Positions 42,741 to 53,152 of a stretch of 64,000 nucleotides of DNA are shown in pieces; positions within the stretch are counted from its first letter, which is position 1, and each line of letters opens with the position of its first letter. Both the position numbers and the translations under genes were made by a program. Source of the stretch: Tepiditoga spiralis (lineage in GTDB: Bacteria > Thermotogota > Thermotogae > Petrotogales > Petrotogaceae); assembly GCF_014701195.1 (NCBI RefSeq), contig NZ_AP018712.1, positions 1,320,501-1,384,500 on the forward strand, given 5' to 3'. The notes beneath the pieces were generated by a model, which did not search any database, was not told the DNA's origin, and was given only the letters and a program-made list of their open reading frames with translations.

Positions 42741-43767
42741 TTTTATCCATCTCCCATAACTTTAAATTAGAGTTATTTTTTTCATAATTTAATAGTTCAT
42801 AGGCTTTATTAGTTACCATTCTTCCCCTATGGGTTCTAATTAAAAAACCATTTTGTAGTAGATAAGGCTCATAAACTTCACTTATTGAATCTGATTCTAA
42901 TCCTAACGAAGAAGCAAGAGCATTAATCCCAACTGGACCACCTTTATAATTTTCTATAATTGTTTTTAAAATTCTTCTATCTATTTCATCTAATCCTTGA
43001 GTATCTATTTCTAAAATTTTCATAGTTTCTAAAACATTTTCAACTTCTATCAAATCTTTTTTTTGTACTTGTGTGAAATCTCTTACTCTTTTTAACAATC
43101 TATTAGCTATTCTTGGTGTTCCTCTAGAACATTTTCCCATTATCATAGCAGCATCAGAACTTATTTTCATATTTAACAGTTCAGAATTTCTTTCTATAAT
43201 TGTTTTTAATTCTTCAGGAGGATAAAAATTCATTTCAAGTATTATTCCAAATCTACTTCTAAGTGGAGAAGCTAACAAACCAAGTCTTGTTGTTGCACCA
43301 ATTAAAGTAAAAGGATTTAAGTCAACTCTTATTGAACGGGCAGAAGGACCTTTTCCTATCATTATATCTAATTGATAATCTTCCATAGCAGAATATAATA
43401 TTTCTTCAATAGATCTATTTAATCTATGGATTTCATCTATAAAAAGTATATCACCTGGATTTAGATTTGTTAAAATAGCAGCAAGATCACCGGCTCTTTC
43501 AAGAACCGGTCCACTAGTTATTTGTATATTGGCTCCCATTTCATTTGCAATAACATTTGCCATTGTTGTTTTTCCAAGTCCAGGTGGTCCCGCAAGAATA
43601 ATATGATCTAAATGTTCTTTTCTCATTTTTGCAGCGTCAATGAATACAGATAATCTTTTCTTTATTTTTTCTTGACCTATATATTCATTTAAAAACTTAG
43701 GACGAAGGCTAATTATACTTGCTTCGTCCTTTAATTCTTCGGGATTTAAAATTCTTTCTTCATTCAT
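42712..43767 (-). CDS. ruvB: Holliday junction branch-migration helicase RuvB
   Basis: AAA+ motor that moves Holliday junctions with RuvA. 351 residues. Begins with [17 protein letters not shown]; Walker [10 protein letters not shown] at residues 60-68; Walker [17 protein letters not shown]-type sensor sequence is replaced by [19 protein letters not shown]-terminal winged helix ends RTHRGRMVT. About 25 extra residues, rich in N and K, follow the normal end and overlap yggS. ruvA and ruvC are not in the window. Confidence 0.97.
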   Translation of the reverse strand: MNEERILNPEELKDEASIISLRPKFLNEYIGQEKIKKRLSVFIDAAKMRKEHLDHIILAGPPGLGKTTMANVIANEMGANIQITSGPVLERAGDLAAILTNLNPGDILFIDEIHRLNRSIEEILYSAMEDYQLDIMIGKGPSARSIRVDLNPFTLIGATTRLGLLASPLRSRFGIILEMNFYPPEELKTIIERNSELLNMKISSDAAMIMGKCSRGTPRIANRLLKRVRDFTQVQKKDLIEVENVLETMKILEIDTQGLDEIDRRILKTIIENYKGGPVGINALASSLGLESDSISEVYEPYLLQNGFLIRTHRGRMVTNKAYELLNYEKNNSNLKLWEMDKNEKNNSKKL

Positions 43768-43781
43768 TAAAATTCCTCCGA

Positions 43782-45083
43782 TTAAGGGTAAACTCTATAA
43801 AGTGTTCTTGCAAAAGGAATTGCTTCTCTTATATGATTTAATCCACATATCCAAGCTACAGTTCTTTCAACTCCAATTCCAAAACCACTGTGAGGTACTG
43901 AACCGAATTCTCTCAAGTCTATATACCATTGATAATCTTCGATAGGCAAATCTTTTTCTTTTAATCTTTCAATTAAAACATCTTTTTCCCAAATTCTTTC
44001 AGATGCACCTACTATTTCACCATAACCTTCAGGAGCAAGCATATCATCACAAAGAACAACATCTGGATTTTCTGGATCTGGTTGCATATAAAAGGCTTTG
44101 ATATCTTTAGGATATTTTTCAACTATTAATGGTTTATCTTGTTGAGAAGATAAAACAGTTTCATGTTCAGCGCCTAAATCATCTCCCCATTTTATATCGT
44201 ATCCTTTTTCTTGTAAAAGTTTTATAGCATCTGTGTAAGTTATTCTTGGAAATGGAGCTTTTACATTCTTTAATTTATCTATATCTCTTCCAAGTGCTAT
44301 TAAATTTTCTTCAGCCCTTTCAATAACTTTTTGAACAATATATTCGACTAAATCTTCTTGTAATTTCATATTATCTTCATGTGTATAATAAGCAACTTCT
44401 GCTTCATTCATCCAAAACTCAATTAAATGTCTTCTTGTCTTGGATTTTTCAGCTCTAAAAGTTGGACCTAAATTAAAAACTTTTCCTTGAGCCATACAAG
44501 CAGCTTCTAAATATAATTGACCAGTTTGCGCAAGATAAACATCACCATAATCAAAATATTCCATTGAAAATGTATTTCCTGCAGATTCTCCAATAGATCC
44601 AGTAAAAATAGGTGTATCTATTAATTTAAAATCTCTATTTAAATAAAATTCTCTCATAGCTTTTATTATTTCATTTCTAACTTTAAGAATATGAAATTGT
44701 CTTTGAGATCTTAGCCAAAGATGTCTATGTTCCATTAAAAAATCAATTCCATGTTCTTTATTTGAAATTGGATAATCTGTTTCATTTGCATGAATAATTT
44801 CAACTTCATCAATAGATATTTCTACACCAATTGTCGATCTTGTATCTTCTTTAACGGTTCCTCTTATAATAAGGCTTGATTCTATTTTTAATTTTTTTAC
44901 TTTAGAATATAATTCTTCATCAATAGTGCTTTTTTCTAATACACCTTGCACAAATCCAGTGCCATCTCTTAATTGTAAAAATGAAATTTTTCCACCAGTT
45001 CTTTTATTTCTTAACCAGCCTCTTATTTCTACTCTCTCTCCTATATGTGCTTTTAAATCTTTTATTGATATCCATGGCGTCAT
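43782..45083 (-). CDS. asnS: Asparaginyl-tRNA synthetase
   Basis: Class IIb synthetase charging tRNA-Asn. 433 residues. N-terminal OB fold with [20 protein letters not shown]; motif 2 [21 protein letters not shown]; the C-terminal motif 3 [35 protein letters not shown]-type sequence distinguishes AsnRS from AspRS. First gene of a 14-gene co-directional cluster (45083 to 27797) with no gap over 20 bases, driven by an extended -10 at 45133-45141. AGGTGC-type ribosome binding site. Confidence 0.95.
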   Translation of the reverse strand: MTPWISIKDLKAHIGERVEIRGWLRNKRTGGKISFLQLRDGTGFVQGVLEKSTIDEELYSKVKKLKIESSLIIRGTVKEDTRSTIGVEISIDEVEIIHANETDYPISNKEHGIDFLMEHRHLWLRSQRQFHILKVRNEIIKAMREFYLNRDFKLIDTPIFTGSIGESAGNTFSMEYFDYGDVYLAQTGQLYLEAACMAQGKVFNLGPTFRAEKSKTRRHLIEFWMNEAEVAYYTHEDNMKLQEDLVEYIVQKVIERAEENLIALGRDIDKLKNVKAPFPRITYTDAIKLLQEKGYDIKWGDDLGAEHETVLSSQQDKPLIVEKYPKDIKAFYMQPDPENPDVVLCDDMLAPEGYGEIVGASERIWEKDVLIERLKEKDLPIEDYQWYIDLREFGSVPHSGFGIGVERTVAWICGLNHIREAIPFARTLYRVYP

Positions 45084-45132
45084 CGTTCAGCACCTCCATA
45101 ACTATTTGTTTAAATTTATTTAGATTTATAGT

Positions 45133-45141
45133 ATTATAACA
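45133..45141 (-). promoter_or_regulatory. Extended -10 promoter of the 14-gene minus-strand operon
   Basis: Reads TGTTATAAT on the minus strand, about 50 bases upstream of asnS. No other strong promoter lies in the 17 kb downstream that I can see between genes, since the gaps are too small. Confidence 0.65.
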
Positions 45142-45173
45142 TATGAGCTTTATTAACTCAAATTATTTTTTAC

Positions 45174-46091
45174 TTATATGAATACATTTTTTGATAAATA
45201 ATCTTTAATAAACTTTAAAAAACTTTTTGACAATTCTGGGTCAAATATCTCTCCTGATTTTTCTTCTATGTATTCTATGGCTTCTTCAGGAGTTAAGATC
45301 CCTTCATACTCTGATGTTGCAGTATGAGTAGCAATATCAAACCAATCTACTATCCCAATAAACCTTGCATAATAAGGAATTTCTTCACCCTTTAATCCAT
45401 CAGGGTAACCACTTCCATCCCAATTTTCATGGTGACCTCTAACTACGGGAACAGCAAACCAAAGTTCATCTAAAGAACTTAAAAAAATTGAGCCAGTTAT
45501 TGTGTGTTCTAATTCCCATGTTTCAAATTGATTAATTCTTGTTGGGGTAAATAGCATTAATTGTTCTATACCAATTCTTCCTATATCATGTAGCATTGCT
45601 AATTCTTTAATATTTTCTATTTCTTCTGATGTTTTATTTAAAAACTGAGCAAATTTTTCGCAGTAATAAGCAACCCTTTGAGAATGGCTCATATTTGTTT
45701 TTGTATCTTCAACTTCCATTGTAACAACTAAACCTTGCAAAAATTTTGAAATTTTATACTTATGCTTTAACTTCAAATCAAATAAGTCTAACGGATTTTT
45801 ATTTTTTGATATAGATATACCTTTTATTAAAGCTAAATCAATGTTTTCATACATGTTTTTTGAATTGAATATTTGAATTTCATTATCTTCAATAAATAAA
45901 GAAACACTATTATCATTTATTAACATATATACTGAATTTTTAATTTCTGGTTTTTTCCCTAAAAAAACATCGGCATCTTCTTTATTCTCAGTTATATTTA
46001 TTGCTGTTTTTACTGAAATGTTTTCAATATGTTTTAATAAATTTATTTGTATTGTATCTTTAAAGATAAAAATTTTAGGAAAGTTATACAT
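45174..46091 (-). CDS. HD-GYP domain protein, c-di-GMP phosphodiesterase-type
   Basis: 305 residues. The N-terminal 100 residues are a diverged receiver-like domain without a clear phosphorylation site. The HD-GYP domain (about 125-300) has H136 in SHSQRV, HD at 168-169 in LHDIGRIGIE, HH at 220-221 in RGHHENWDGSGYPDGL with GYP 228-230, and D249. All metal residues are kept, so hydrolysis of c-di-GMP or a related nucleotide is likely. Single gene, with its own -10 at 46127-46132 and AGGAGGAG site. Confidence 0.9.
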   Translation of the reverse strand: MYNFPKIFIFKDTIQINLLKHIENISVKTAINITENKEDADVFLGKKPEIKNSVYMLINDNSVSLFIEDNEIQIFNSKNMYENIDLALIKGISISKNKNPLDLFDLKLKHKYKISKFLQGLVVTMEVEDTKTNMSHSQRVAYYCEKFAQFLNKTSEEIENIKELAMLHDIGRIGIEQLMLFTPTRINQFETWELEHTITGSIFLSSLDELWFAVPVVRGHHENWDGSGYPDGLKGEEIPYYARFIGIVDWFDIATHTATSEYEGILTPEEAIEYIEEKSGEIFDPELSKSFLKFIKDYLSKNVFI

Positions 46092-46126
46092 TTTTTCTCC
46101 TCCTAACTTTTAATTTTGTTTATATA

Positions 46127-46132
46127 ATTATA
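46127..46132 (-). promoter_or_regulatory. -10 element for the HD-GYP gene
   Basis: TATAAT on the minus strand, about 36 bases before the start codon. The -35 is not evident. Confidence 0.45.
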
Positions 46133-46175
46133 CTATAAAAATAAAAAAAATAGAAATTTTTATTATTAAAATTGC

Positions 46176-46203
46176 TTGACAATAGTAAAAAATGTAGTAT
46201 AAT
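46176..46203 (+). promoter_or_regulatory. Consensus promoter for tRNA-Thr
   Basis: TTGACA (46176-46181), 16-base spacer, TATAAT (46198-46203), ending 11 bases before the tRNA, as expected for a stable RNA gene. Confidence 0.85.
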
Positions 46204-46214
46204 ATCTTGAGAGT

Positions 46215-46289
46215 GCCGATGTGGCTCAATGGTAGAGCGAGTCATTCGTAATGATTAGGTTGGGGGTTCGATTCCCTTCATCGGCTCCA
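46215..46289 (+). tRNA. trnT: tRNA-Thr (anticodon CGT)
   Basis: Cloverleaf: acceptor GCCGATG with CATCGGC, D arm GCTCAATGGTAGAGC, anticodon stem AGTCA with TGATT (one G-T pair), loop TTCGTAA giving anticodon CGT, T arm GGGGGTTCGATTCCCTT. CCA is encoded at 46287-46289. Reads threonine codon ACG. Confidence 0.95.
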
Positions 46290-46300
46290 AAATATTCAAT

Positions 46301-46326
46301 ATGCGCCCTCTGGGCGCATTGTTTTT
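46301..46326 (+). terminator. Terminator between tRNA-Thr and tilS
   Basis: Perfect 8-bp GC-rich stem ATGCGCCC with GGGCGCAT, loop TCT, then TGTTTTT. tilS transcription must either read through this or use a promoter I cannot see. Confidence 0.85.
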
Positions 46327-46340
46327 GTGAGGTTTGAAAT

Positions 46341-47291
46341 GTGAAACTTAATAAAATTGAAAAAAAAGTTTTTAATTTTATAAAAACGTATAAAATCTTT
46401 AAAAAATATGATAAAATATTAATAGCAGTATCGGGAGGTAAAGATTCCATGATGCTGTTACATCTTTTAAATAAAATAGCTCCACTTATGGAGTTAACTC
46501 TTAGTGTTGCTCATTTTAATCATAAAATAAGAAGAGAATCGGACTATGAAGAAGAATTTGTAAAAAAAGAGTGTGAAATATTAGGAATAAAATTTTACAG
46601 TAACTCTGGAGATGTTATAGGTTACTCTAATAAAAATAAAATTGGTATAGAAGAAGCAGCAAGAAAATTAAGATATGATTTTTTATTTAACACTTTAAAT
46701 GATATTTCATATAATAAAATTGCAACTGCTCATCAAGGAGGAGATCTTTTAGAAACAGTTATATACAGAATAACAAGAGGCTCTGGAATCTATGGAATTG
46801 GAGGTTTGACTCCAGTTAACGAAAAATTAACAAGACCTATGTTAATTGTAACGTTGAAAGATGTACTAAAATATGTTACAATAAATAATGTTAAGTATGT
46901 AAATGATCCTTCAAATTTATCTGTTGAATACGCAAGAAATAGAATAAGGCATAATGTTATTTCAGAACTTTATAAAATAAATTCTAATGTTGAAGAAAAT
47001 GTGTTAAGATTAGTTGAAACAGTTTGGGAATATAGAAACACCGTAGATATTGAATTTAAAAAAAGAGTTAAATTCAAAGAAAATACATATATTTTTAAAC
47101 TTTACGAAGATATATTTGATGCAGAAGTTTTAAGAAAAATATTTTTAATTAATGGAACGTATCCGCCAAATATGGAAGAAACTAAAAAAATATTAAGAAT
47201 GAAATCAAGTGGAGAACGTTTCATTACCCCTTTAAAAATAGTCAAAAAAAAGGATGAACTATTTGTTAGAGTAGAAAAAAAGGAGGAATAA
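46341..47291 (+). CDS. tilS: tRNA(Ile)-lysidine synthase
   Basis: Converts the wobble C of tRNA-Ile(CAT) to lysidine. 316 residues, the short form without the long C-terminal domains of the E. coli enzyme. PP-loop SGGKDSMMLL near residue 31, then VAHFNHKIRRES, GIEEAARKLRYDFL, TAHQGGDLLETV and NRIRHNVI. Start is GTG 46341 behind TGAGG. tilS followed by ftsH is a widely conserved pair. Confidence 0.95.
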   Translation: MKLNKIEKKVFNFIKTYKIFKKYDKILIAVSGGKDSMMLLHLLNKIAPLMELTLSVAHFNHKIRRESDYEEEFVKKECEILGIKFYSNSGDVIGYSNKNKIGIEEAARKLRYDFLFNTLNDISYNKIATAHQGGDLLETVIYRITRGSGIYGIGGLTPVNEKLTRPMLIVTLKDVLKYVTINNVKYVNDPSNLSVEYARNRIRHNVISELYKINSNVEENVLRLVETVWEYRNTVDIEFKKRVKFKENTYIFKLYEDIFDAEVLRKIFLINGTYPPNMEETKKILRMKSSGERFITPLKIVKKKDELFVRVEKKEE

Positions 47292-47294
47292 GCT

Positions 47295-49259
47295 TTGGCA
47301 GAAAAAAATAAGAATAGTAATCAAAAAAGATTAGGTATATTTTTTGTTTATATTGTTCTTGCAATTTTAATATATGTTGCTGTAAACAATATGGTTCATA
47401 CCCAAGATGTAAAAGAGGTAAGTTATTCACAACTTGTTAGTATGATAAACGAAAAACAGATTATGAAATTAGACATAGAAGACACAGGTAATGTTACAGC
47501 AAAGACAAAAGATGGATTAAAATATCATGTTTATGCTCCATCATTATTAATGGATCAACAATATGTTTTAGCACTTGCAAATGATGGAATAATGGTGAAT
47601 TACACAAAAGGATTATCTTCAAGTTGGTGGTTAAATTTAGTAGGATATATAATACCAATTTTATTTTTTGTTTTCATATGGTATATGATGTTAAAACCAA
47701 TGAGAGGAAATGGACCACAAGGAATGAATTTTACTAAAAGTCCATCAAGAAAATATGATCCAGTAAAAGATAAAATTACATTTGATGATGTTGCTGGTGT
47801 TGAAGAAGCAAAAGAAGAATTAATTGATGTTGTTAACTTTTTAAAAGATCCAAAAGGATTTAATGATCTAGGAGCCAGAATGCCAAAAGGTGTTTTATTA
47901 GTAGGACCTCCAGGTACAGGTAAGACTTTAATTGCTCGTGCAGTTGCTGGAGAAGCAAATGTACCTTTTCATTTTATAAGTGGTTCTGATTTTGTTGAAC
48001 TATTTGTAGGTGTTGGTGCAGCAAGAGTTAGAGATTTATTCAACAAAGCAAAAGAAAATTCTCCATCAATAATTTTTATAGATGAAATTGACGCTGTTGG
48101 TAGGCAAAGAGGCGCAGGACTTGGTGGAGGTCACGATGAAAGAGAACAAACATTAAATCAACTTTTAGTTGAAATGGATGGATTTGATACTTCAACTGGA
48201 GTAATAATAATGGCAGCTACAAATAGACCAGATATACTAGATAAAGCTCTTTTAAGACCAGGAAGATTTGATAAAAAAGTAATAATAGATAGCCCTGACT
48301 TAAAAGGAAGAGAAGAAATATTGAAAATCCACATGAGAGGCAAAAAAATTGGTAAAGACGTAAATGCTGAAGTGTTAGCAAGAAGTACACCAGGATTTGT
48401 TGGTGCTGATTTAGAAAACCTAATAAATGAAGCAGCTCTTCTTGCAGCAAGAAACAAGAGACCAAATATTAATATGGAAGACTGTGAAGAAGCAATTGAA
48501 AGAGTTATAGCAGGTCCAGCAAGAAAATCCAGATTAGTTTCAGCTAAAGAAAAAGAAATAATAGCCTATCATGAATTAGGACATGCAATAATAGGTCATT
48601 TGTTACCAAACTCTGATCCTGTTCACAAGGTAACTATAGTACCAAGGGGCCATCAAGCTTTAGGTTATACATTACAATTACCTATGGAAGATAAATACTT
48701 AATGAGTAAAACTGAAATAATGGATAAAATAGTTACTGTACTTGGTGGAAGAGCTTCAGAAGAAATTGTTTTTGATGAAATAACTTCTGGTGCTGGTAAT
48801 GATTTAAAAAAAGCTACTGAATATGCAAAAACTATGGTGTGTAAACTTGGAATGAGTACTAAAATAGGACCAATTGCTTGGGGAGAAGAGGAAGGCGAAG
48901 TTTTCCTTGGAAGAGAATTAACAAAAATGAAGAATTATTCTGAAGAAACCGCAAGTCAAATTGATGCAGAAATAAAAAGAATAATCATTGAAAGTTATGA
49001 AAAAGCAAAGAATATATTAATAAAAAATAGAGAAAAATTAGATTTAATTGCAAAATATCTTCTTGAAGTTGAAACATTATCAGGTGAAGAATTAGGAAAT
49101 TTATTAAAGAAAGAAATTTCAGAATTAGAAGAATTTGTAGAAAAAGAATTAAATGATTCTAAAGACAAAGTAGAATTAGAAAAAAGTGATAAAGAAATAA
49201 AAAATAACGAAACTTTAGAAGAAAAAGTAAGTTTGGAAAAAGATGTTGAAAACTCTTAA
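47295..49259 (+). CDS. ftsH: ATP-dependent zinc metalloprotease FtsH
   Basis: Membrane AAA+ protease for membrane-protein and regulator turnover. 654 residues. Two membrane helices at about 13-33 and 113-134; Walker A GPPGTGKT and Walker [10 protein letters not shown]; second region of homology with [17 protein letters not shown]; zinc motif HELGH in [12 protein letters not shown]; third ligand D in the [10 protein letters not shown] block. The C-terminal 60 residues are K/E-rich. TTG start at 47295, set by AGGAGGA at 47281-47287. Confidence 0.97.
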   Translation: MAEKNKNSNQKRLGIFFVYIVLAILIYVAVNNMVHTQDVKEVSYSQLVSMINEKQIMKLDIEDTGNVTAKTKDGLKYHVYAPSLLMDQQYVLALANDGIMVNYTKGLSSSWWLNLVGYIIPILFFVFIWYMMLKPMRGNGPQGMNFTKSPSRKYDPVKDKITFDDVAGVEEAKEELIDVVNFLKDPKGFNDLGARMPKGVLLVGPPGTGKTLIARAVAGEANVPFHFISGSDFVELFVGVGAARVRDLFNKAKENSPSIIFIDEIDAVGRQRGAGLGGGHDEREQTLNQLLVEMDGFDTSTGVIIMAATNRPDILDKALLRPGRFDKKVIIDSPDLKGREEILKIHMRGKKIGKDVNAEVLARSTPGFVGADLENLINEAALLAARNKRPNINMEDCEEAIERVIAGPARKSRLVSAKEKEIIAYHELGHAIIGHLLPNSDPVHKVTIVPRGHQALGYTLQLPMEDKYLMSKTEIMDKIVTVLGGRASEEIVFDEITSGAGNDLKKATEYAKTMVCKLGMSTKIGPIAWGEEEGEVFLGRELTKMKNYSEETASQIDAEIKRIIIESYEKAKNILIKNREKLDLIAKYLLEVETLSGEELGNLLKKEISELEEFVEKELNDSKDKVELEKSDKEIKNNETLEEKVSLEKDVENS

Positions 49260-49274
49260 AAGAGGTGAATAAAT

Positions 49275-49709
49275 ATGGAGGAGATTTTAAACAGTTTAAA
49301 AAGGAAAATAGGAAAAGAAATCACCTTTAGTTTTAAAGTTAATGATGATAGTTTTTTGTGGTCTGAAGATACAAAATTATTAGAATACCATGCATTGAGT
49401 ACATCAGCTCTTTTAGAAGAAGTACATAGAAGTGGGTACTTAACTTTAAAAGAAGAACTTTCGGATGGATTTACTTCAGTTGTTTTTTCAACGAGTTTAA
49501 AACATTTAAAACCAACACCATATTCTTTTAATGTTTTTATTAAATTAAAAATAGTAAATATAAAGAAAAACGAAGTTATTTTTGAAGGAGAAGCTTTTGA
49601 TGAAAATGAAAAAATTGCAGAATTTAAATTTTCAAGAATAATTATTTCAGCTAATTATCTTAAAAGAAAAATTCATGAAAAAGCTTCTAAAATAAACGGA
49701 TACCAATAA
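49275..49709 (+). CDS. Hotdog-fold thioesterase, FlK-like
   Basis: 144 residues. The hotdog pattern is seen in LSTSALLEEVHRSGYLTLKE, GFTSVVFSTSLKHLKPTP (the His of the family's H-x-x-A/P-T-P loop), IVNIKKNEVIFEGEAFDENE. This resembles fluoroacetyl-CoA thioesterase-type proteins, a group that is widespread and rarely acts on fluoroacetate. An acyl-CoA housekeeping thioesterase is most likely. It lies between ftsH and a two-component system; GAGGTG site upstream. Confidence 0.8.
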   Translation: MEEILNSLKRKIGKEITFSFKVNDDSFLWSEDTKLLEYHALSTSALLEEVHRSGYLTLKEELSDGFTSVVFSTSLKHLKPTPYSFNVFIKLKIVNIKKNEVIFEGEAFDENEKIAEFKFSRIIISANYLKRKIHEKASKINGYQ

Positions 49710-49732
49710 TACCCAGAAGGGAGGAAATAAAT

Positions 49733-50461
49733 ATGGCAAAAAAAATTATTATGATTGTTGAAGACGACCCGGCAATATCAGAAATGCTCTCTATTAATCT
49801 TTCAAAAGAAGGTTATGATGTTTTAACTGCTGGTTCTGCCGATGATGCTCTTAAAACAATTGAAGAAAAAGATGTAGATTTTTTTATTGTTGATATTATG
49901 TTACCTGGTTCTATGGACGGTTTTGATTTTATTAGAATTGTTAAGAGTAGTGAAGCACATAGAGCTACACCAGTTTTAATCCTCAGTGCTAAAGATGATG
50001 CAGCTGATAAAGTTGCTGGTCTTGAACTTGGTAGTGATGATTATGTAACTAAACCATTCAATGTAAGAGAACTTCTTGCAAGAATAAAGAGTATTTTTAG
50101 AAGACAAACAACAGCTTCTTTAATGAAAGAAGAAGGACCAAAAAAGATTTCTGCAAAAGACTTAGTTATTGATACTGAAAGACTTGAAGTATGGGTGAGA
50201 AATGAACTTGTTAGTTTAACACCTCTTGAATTTGATCTTCTTGTTTTCTTAGCAAAGAACGAAGGAAAAGTATTTAACAGAGACGTTCTTCTTGATAAAC
50301 TTTGGGGATATGACTACTATGGAGACACAAGAACAGTTGATGTTCATATCAGAAGATTGAGAACAAAAATAGAAGAAGATCCATCAAATCCAAAATATAT
50401 AATAACAGTAAGAGGAAAAGGGTATAAATTTAGAGATCCCGGAAAAGAAAAAAATAACTAA
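49733..50461 (+). CDS. OmpR/PhoB-family response regulator
   Basis: 242 residues. Receiver domain with acidic pair DD at 11-12, phosphorylation site D54 in FFIVDIMLPG, and the switch lysine in VTKPFN. Winged-helix DNA-binding domain from about 145, with LTPLEFDLLVFLA and RTVDVHIRRLRTKIEEDP. AGGGAGG site before ATG. The histidine kinase gene follows but is separated by a strong terminator hairpin, so expression of the two is uneven. Confidence 0.95.
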   Translation: MAKKIIMIVEDDPAISEMLSINLSKEGYDVLTAGSADDALKTIEEKDVDFFIVDIMLPGSMDGFDFIRIVKSSEAHRATPVLILSAKDDAADKVAGLELGSDDYVTKPFNVRELLARIKSIFRRQTTASLMKEEGPKKISAKDLVIDTERLEVWVRNELVSLTPLEFDLLVFLAKNEGKVFNRDVLLDKLWGYDYYGDTRTVDVHIRRLRTKIEEDPSNPKYIITVRGKGYKFRDPGKEKNN

Positions 50462-50462
50462 T

Positions 50463-50491
50463 ACGACAGAGGATACCCTCTGTCGTTTTTT
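50463..50491 (+). terminator. Hairpin between response regulator and kinase genes
   Basis: Perfect 10-bp stem (50463-50472 with 50477-50486), loop ATAC, then T6. Looks like a full intrinsic terminator within a two-component operon. Confidence 0.88.
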
Positions 50492-50511
50492 GAATATGAG
50501 GTGGGATTTTA

Positions 50512-51798
50512 ATGATTTTAAATACTGTACTTATTACTATTTTTTTAATATTGTTTATGTCATTTATATTTCTATATAAACATTTTTATATAACTAAAAA
50601 TAAATATACTAAAATAAAAAATGAAATATCAAAAATGTTTGATATAAGTATAAAAAATCCTTCAGATGATTTCCTACTCCATCAACTCTCTACAAATATA
50701 AAAAATTTAAAAGAAAGATTTAACACAGAAAAATATAGAAGAAGAAATAGTTATTCTATACTGAACTCTTTATCAGAAGGGGTTGTTTTATTGTCATTAC
50801 ATTCTGGAGATGTTGTTAAAGTTGATTTTGCAAACGAAATATCAAAAAAAATTTTTACAGTTGATGATTATGTTGGAAGATCTTTAGCAGAAATAGTGGA
50901 TAATCATTATTTAATAGATATGGTTTTGAAAAGTTTTAAAAAAAACAAAGACATAAAAGATGAATTACTCTTTTACTCTCCAGAAAAAAAATACTATGAT
51001 TGCAAGGTAAAATTAACTAATATTGATGATAAATATAGAATAATAATTTTAAATGATATAACAAAAGAAAAAGAAATTGAAAACTTAAGAAGAGAATTTT
51101 TAACAACAATGTCTCATGAGCTTAGGACACCTCTCGCCGTAATGAATGGATACCTTGAAACTATTTTAATGAATTCTACTTTTGAAAAAGATATAGAAAA
51201 AATGTTAAAAATAATAGAAGATGAAAGTGCGAGACTTACGAGACTTGTTAATGATCTTATAGATTTAGGAAAGATAGAAAAGAATAATATAAGTTCTTCT
51301 AAATTTAATAAAATAAATTTAAGTGATTTAATTAAAAAGACATATAGATTTTTTAGAATGTTATCTGAAGAATTAAATATAAAAATAGTTCTTGAAATTG
51401 AAGAAGATGTATATATATATGGAGAAGAAGATAGAATTTTACAGGTCATATATAACATTTTAGATAATTCTTTAAAATTCACTGCTTTAAATAAAAAAGA
51501 AGATAACACAATTTGGATTAGATTATATAAGGATAAAGATACTTCAGAAGAAGTTGTTTTTGAGGTTGAAGATACAGGAATAGGAATTCCACCAAAAGAC
51601 ATACAAAAAATATTTGATATGTTTTATAGAGTAGACAAATCAAGAACAAGACAAATTACTGGATTTGGATTAGGACTTTATATAGTAAAAAATATACTAG
51701 AAATGCATAAAGCAAGAGTTTTTTTGGAAAGTGAAGAAAATAATGGAACATTATTTAGAATTAATTTTAAGAGTTTATCAAATGAAAATAAAGGTTGA
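50512..51798 (+). CDS. Sensor histidine kinase, PhoR/WalK-like
   Basis: 428 residues. One N-terminal membrane helix (about 5-25) and no sizeable extracellular domain, so the signal is probably intracellular or membrane-borne. PAS domain at about 85-185 (LNSLSEGVVLLS...), HisKA with the phospho-acceptor His in FLTTMSHELRTPLAVM, HATPase with N box DNSLKFTA, G1 EDTGIGIPP and G2 GFGLGLYIVK. Pairs with the preceding regulator. GAGGTG before the ATG. Confidence 0.94.
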   Translation: MILNTVLITIFLILFMSFIFLYKHFYITKNKYTKIKNEISKMFDISIKNPSDDFLLHQLSTNIKNLKERFNTEKYRRRNSYSILNSLSEGVVLLSLHSGDVVKVDFANEISKKIFTVDDYVGRSLAEIVDNHYLIDMVLKSFKKNKDIKDELLFYSPEKKYYDCKVKLTNIDDKYRIIILNDITKEKEIENLRREFLTTMSHELRTPLAVMNGYLETILMNSTFEKDIEKMLKIIEDESARLTRLVNDLIDLGKIEKNNISSSKFNKINLSDLIKKTYRFFRMLSEELNIKIVLEIEEDVYIYGEEDRILQVIYNILDNSLKFTALNKKEDNTIWIRLYKDKDTSEEVVFEVEDTGIGIPPKDIQKIFDMFYRVDKSRTRQITGFGLGLYIVKNILEMHKARVFLESEENNGTLFRINFKSLSNENKG

Positions 51799-51826
51799 AC
51801 TTTAACTTATAAGGAGGTAGTATTAC

Positions 51827-53137
51827 ATGAGAGCTTATGATATTATTATGAAAAAAAGAGATGGACAAGAAAATACAAAAGAAGAAATAAAATTTATGGT
51901 TGAAGGATATGTTAAAGGCGAAATACCAGATTATCAAGTATCAGCATGGTTAATGGCAATATTTTATAATCATATGACAGCTGAAGAAAGATATGAGCTT
52001 ACAATGAATATGTTAAAAAGTGGAGATACAGTAGATCTTTCATCTATTAAAGGTAAAAAAATTGATAAGCATTCTACTGGTGGAGTTGGAGATAAAACAA
52101 CAATGGCTTTAGCTCCAATGGTTGCATCTTTAGGTTTAAAAGTTTCTAAACTTTCAGGAAGAGGACTTGGACATACTGGAGGAACTATTGATAAATTAGA
52201 ATCAATACCAGGATTTAAAACCTCTATATCTCCTGAAGAGTTTGTAAAAAATGCAAATGAAATAGGAGTTGTTGTTGCTGGTCAAACTGCAAATATAGCT
52301 CCAGCAGATAAAAAATTATATGCATTAAGAGATGCTACTGCAACTGTAGATGAAGTTTCTTTAATTTCTGCTAGTATTATGAGTAAAAAATTAGCTGTAA
52401 TGTCTGATGGAATAGTATTAGATGTAAAAACCGGATCTGGAGCTTTTATGAAAACAGTAGAAGATTCAGAAAAATTAGCAAAAGCAATGGTTGAAATTGC
52501 TAAATTAAATAATAGAAATGCAGTTGCAATGGTTACAAATATGAATCAGCCACTTGGTGATAATGTGGGAAATGCTTTAGAAGTACTTGAAGCTATTGAA
52601 ACAGTTAAAGGAAATGGACCTAAAGATTTTACTGAATTATGTTATGAACTTGCAGGTAATATGTTAGAAGTTTCAGGAATAATGACTTATGATGAAGCAA
52701 AGAAAAAATTAGAAGAAAATATAAAAGATGGAACAGTTGCAAATTTAATGAAAAAATGGATAAAAGCACAAGGTGGAGATTCAAATGTTGTGGATAATCC
52801 AGAAGAAGTATTAACTATTTCAAAAGATATTGTTGATTTTAAAGCAAAAAAAGATGGTTATATTTATACAATAGATACTGAAAAAGTTGGTATAGCTTCA
52901 ATGGTATTGGGAGCAGGAAGAGCTAAAAAAGAAGATGAAATAGACAATTCTGTTGGAATAAAAATTCTAAAAAAATTAGGAGCTAAAGTTTCAAAAGGAG
53001 ATATAATTGCAAAACTTTATGTTTCTAAGATTAGTAATGTAGAAAGTTCTTTATCTCTTTTAAAAGAAGCTTATGAAATAAAAAATGAAAAACCAGATTC
53101 ATACAACTCTAAGTTAATTTATAGTATTGTAAAATAG
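51827..53137 (+). CDS. pdp: Pyrimidine-nucleoside phosphorylase
   Basis: Cleaves uridine, thymidine or deoxyuridine with phosphate in salvage. 436 residues. IMKKRDGQENTKEEI at the N-terminus; KHSTGGVGDKTT, the phosphate loop, near 81; SGRGLGHTGGTIDKLESI; SIMSKKLAVMSDGIVLDVKTGSGAFM; the C-terminal domain has the deoA/pdp-type GIASMVLGAGRAKKED. Member of the deoA/pdp family; substrate range between thymidine and general pyrimidine nucleosides is not decidable. AAGGAGG site. Confidence 0.94.
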   Translation: MRAYDIIMKKRDGQENTKEEIKFMVEGYVKGEIPDYQVSAWLMAIFYNHMTAEERYELTMNMLKSGDTVDLSSIKGKKIDKHSTGGVGDKTTMALAPMVASLGLKVSKLSGRGLGHTGGTIDKLESIPGFKTSISPEEFVKNANEIGVVVAGQTANIAPADKKLYALRDATATVDEVSLISASIMSKKLAVMSDGIVLDVKTGSGAFMKTVEDSEKLAKAMVEIAKLNNRNAVAMVTNMNQPLGDNVGNALEVLEAIETVKGNGPKDFTELCYELAGNMLEVSGIMTYDEAKKKLEENIKDGTVANLMKKWIKAQGGDSNVVDNPEEVLTISKDIVDFKAKKDGYIYTIDTEKVGIASMVLGAGRAKKEDEIDNSVGIKILKKLGAKVSKGDIIAKLYVSKISNVESSLSLLKEAYEIKNEKPDSYNSKLIYSIVK

Positions 53138-53152
53138 TGGGAGGATCATGAT

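Noticed and set aside
46226-46450. Minus-strand reading frame with GNRTPNLIITNDSLYH
   Set aside because: It is the antisense of tRNA-Thr, a well-known spurious frame produced by the conserved T arm.
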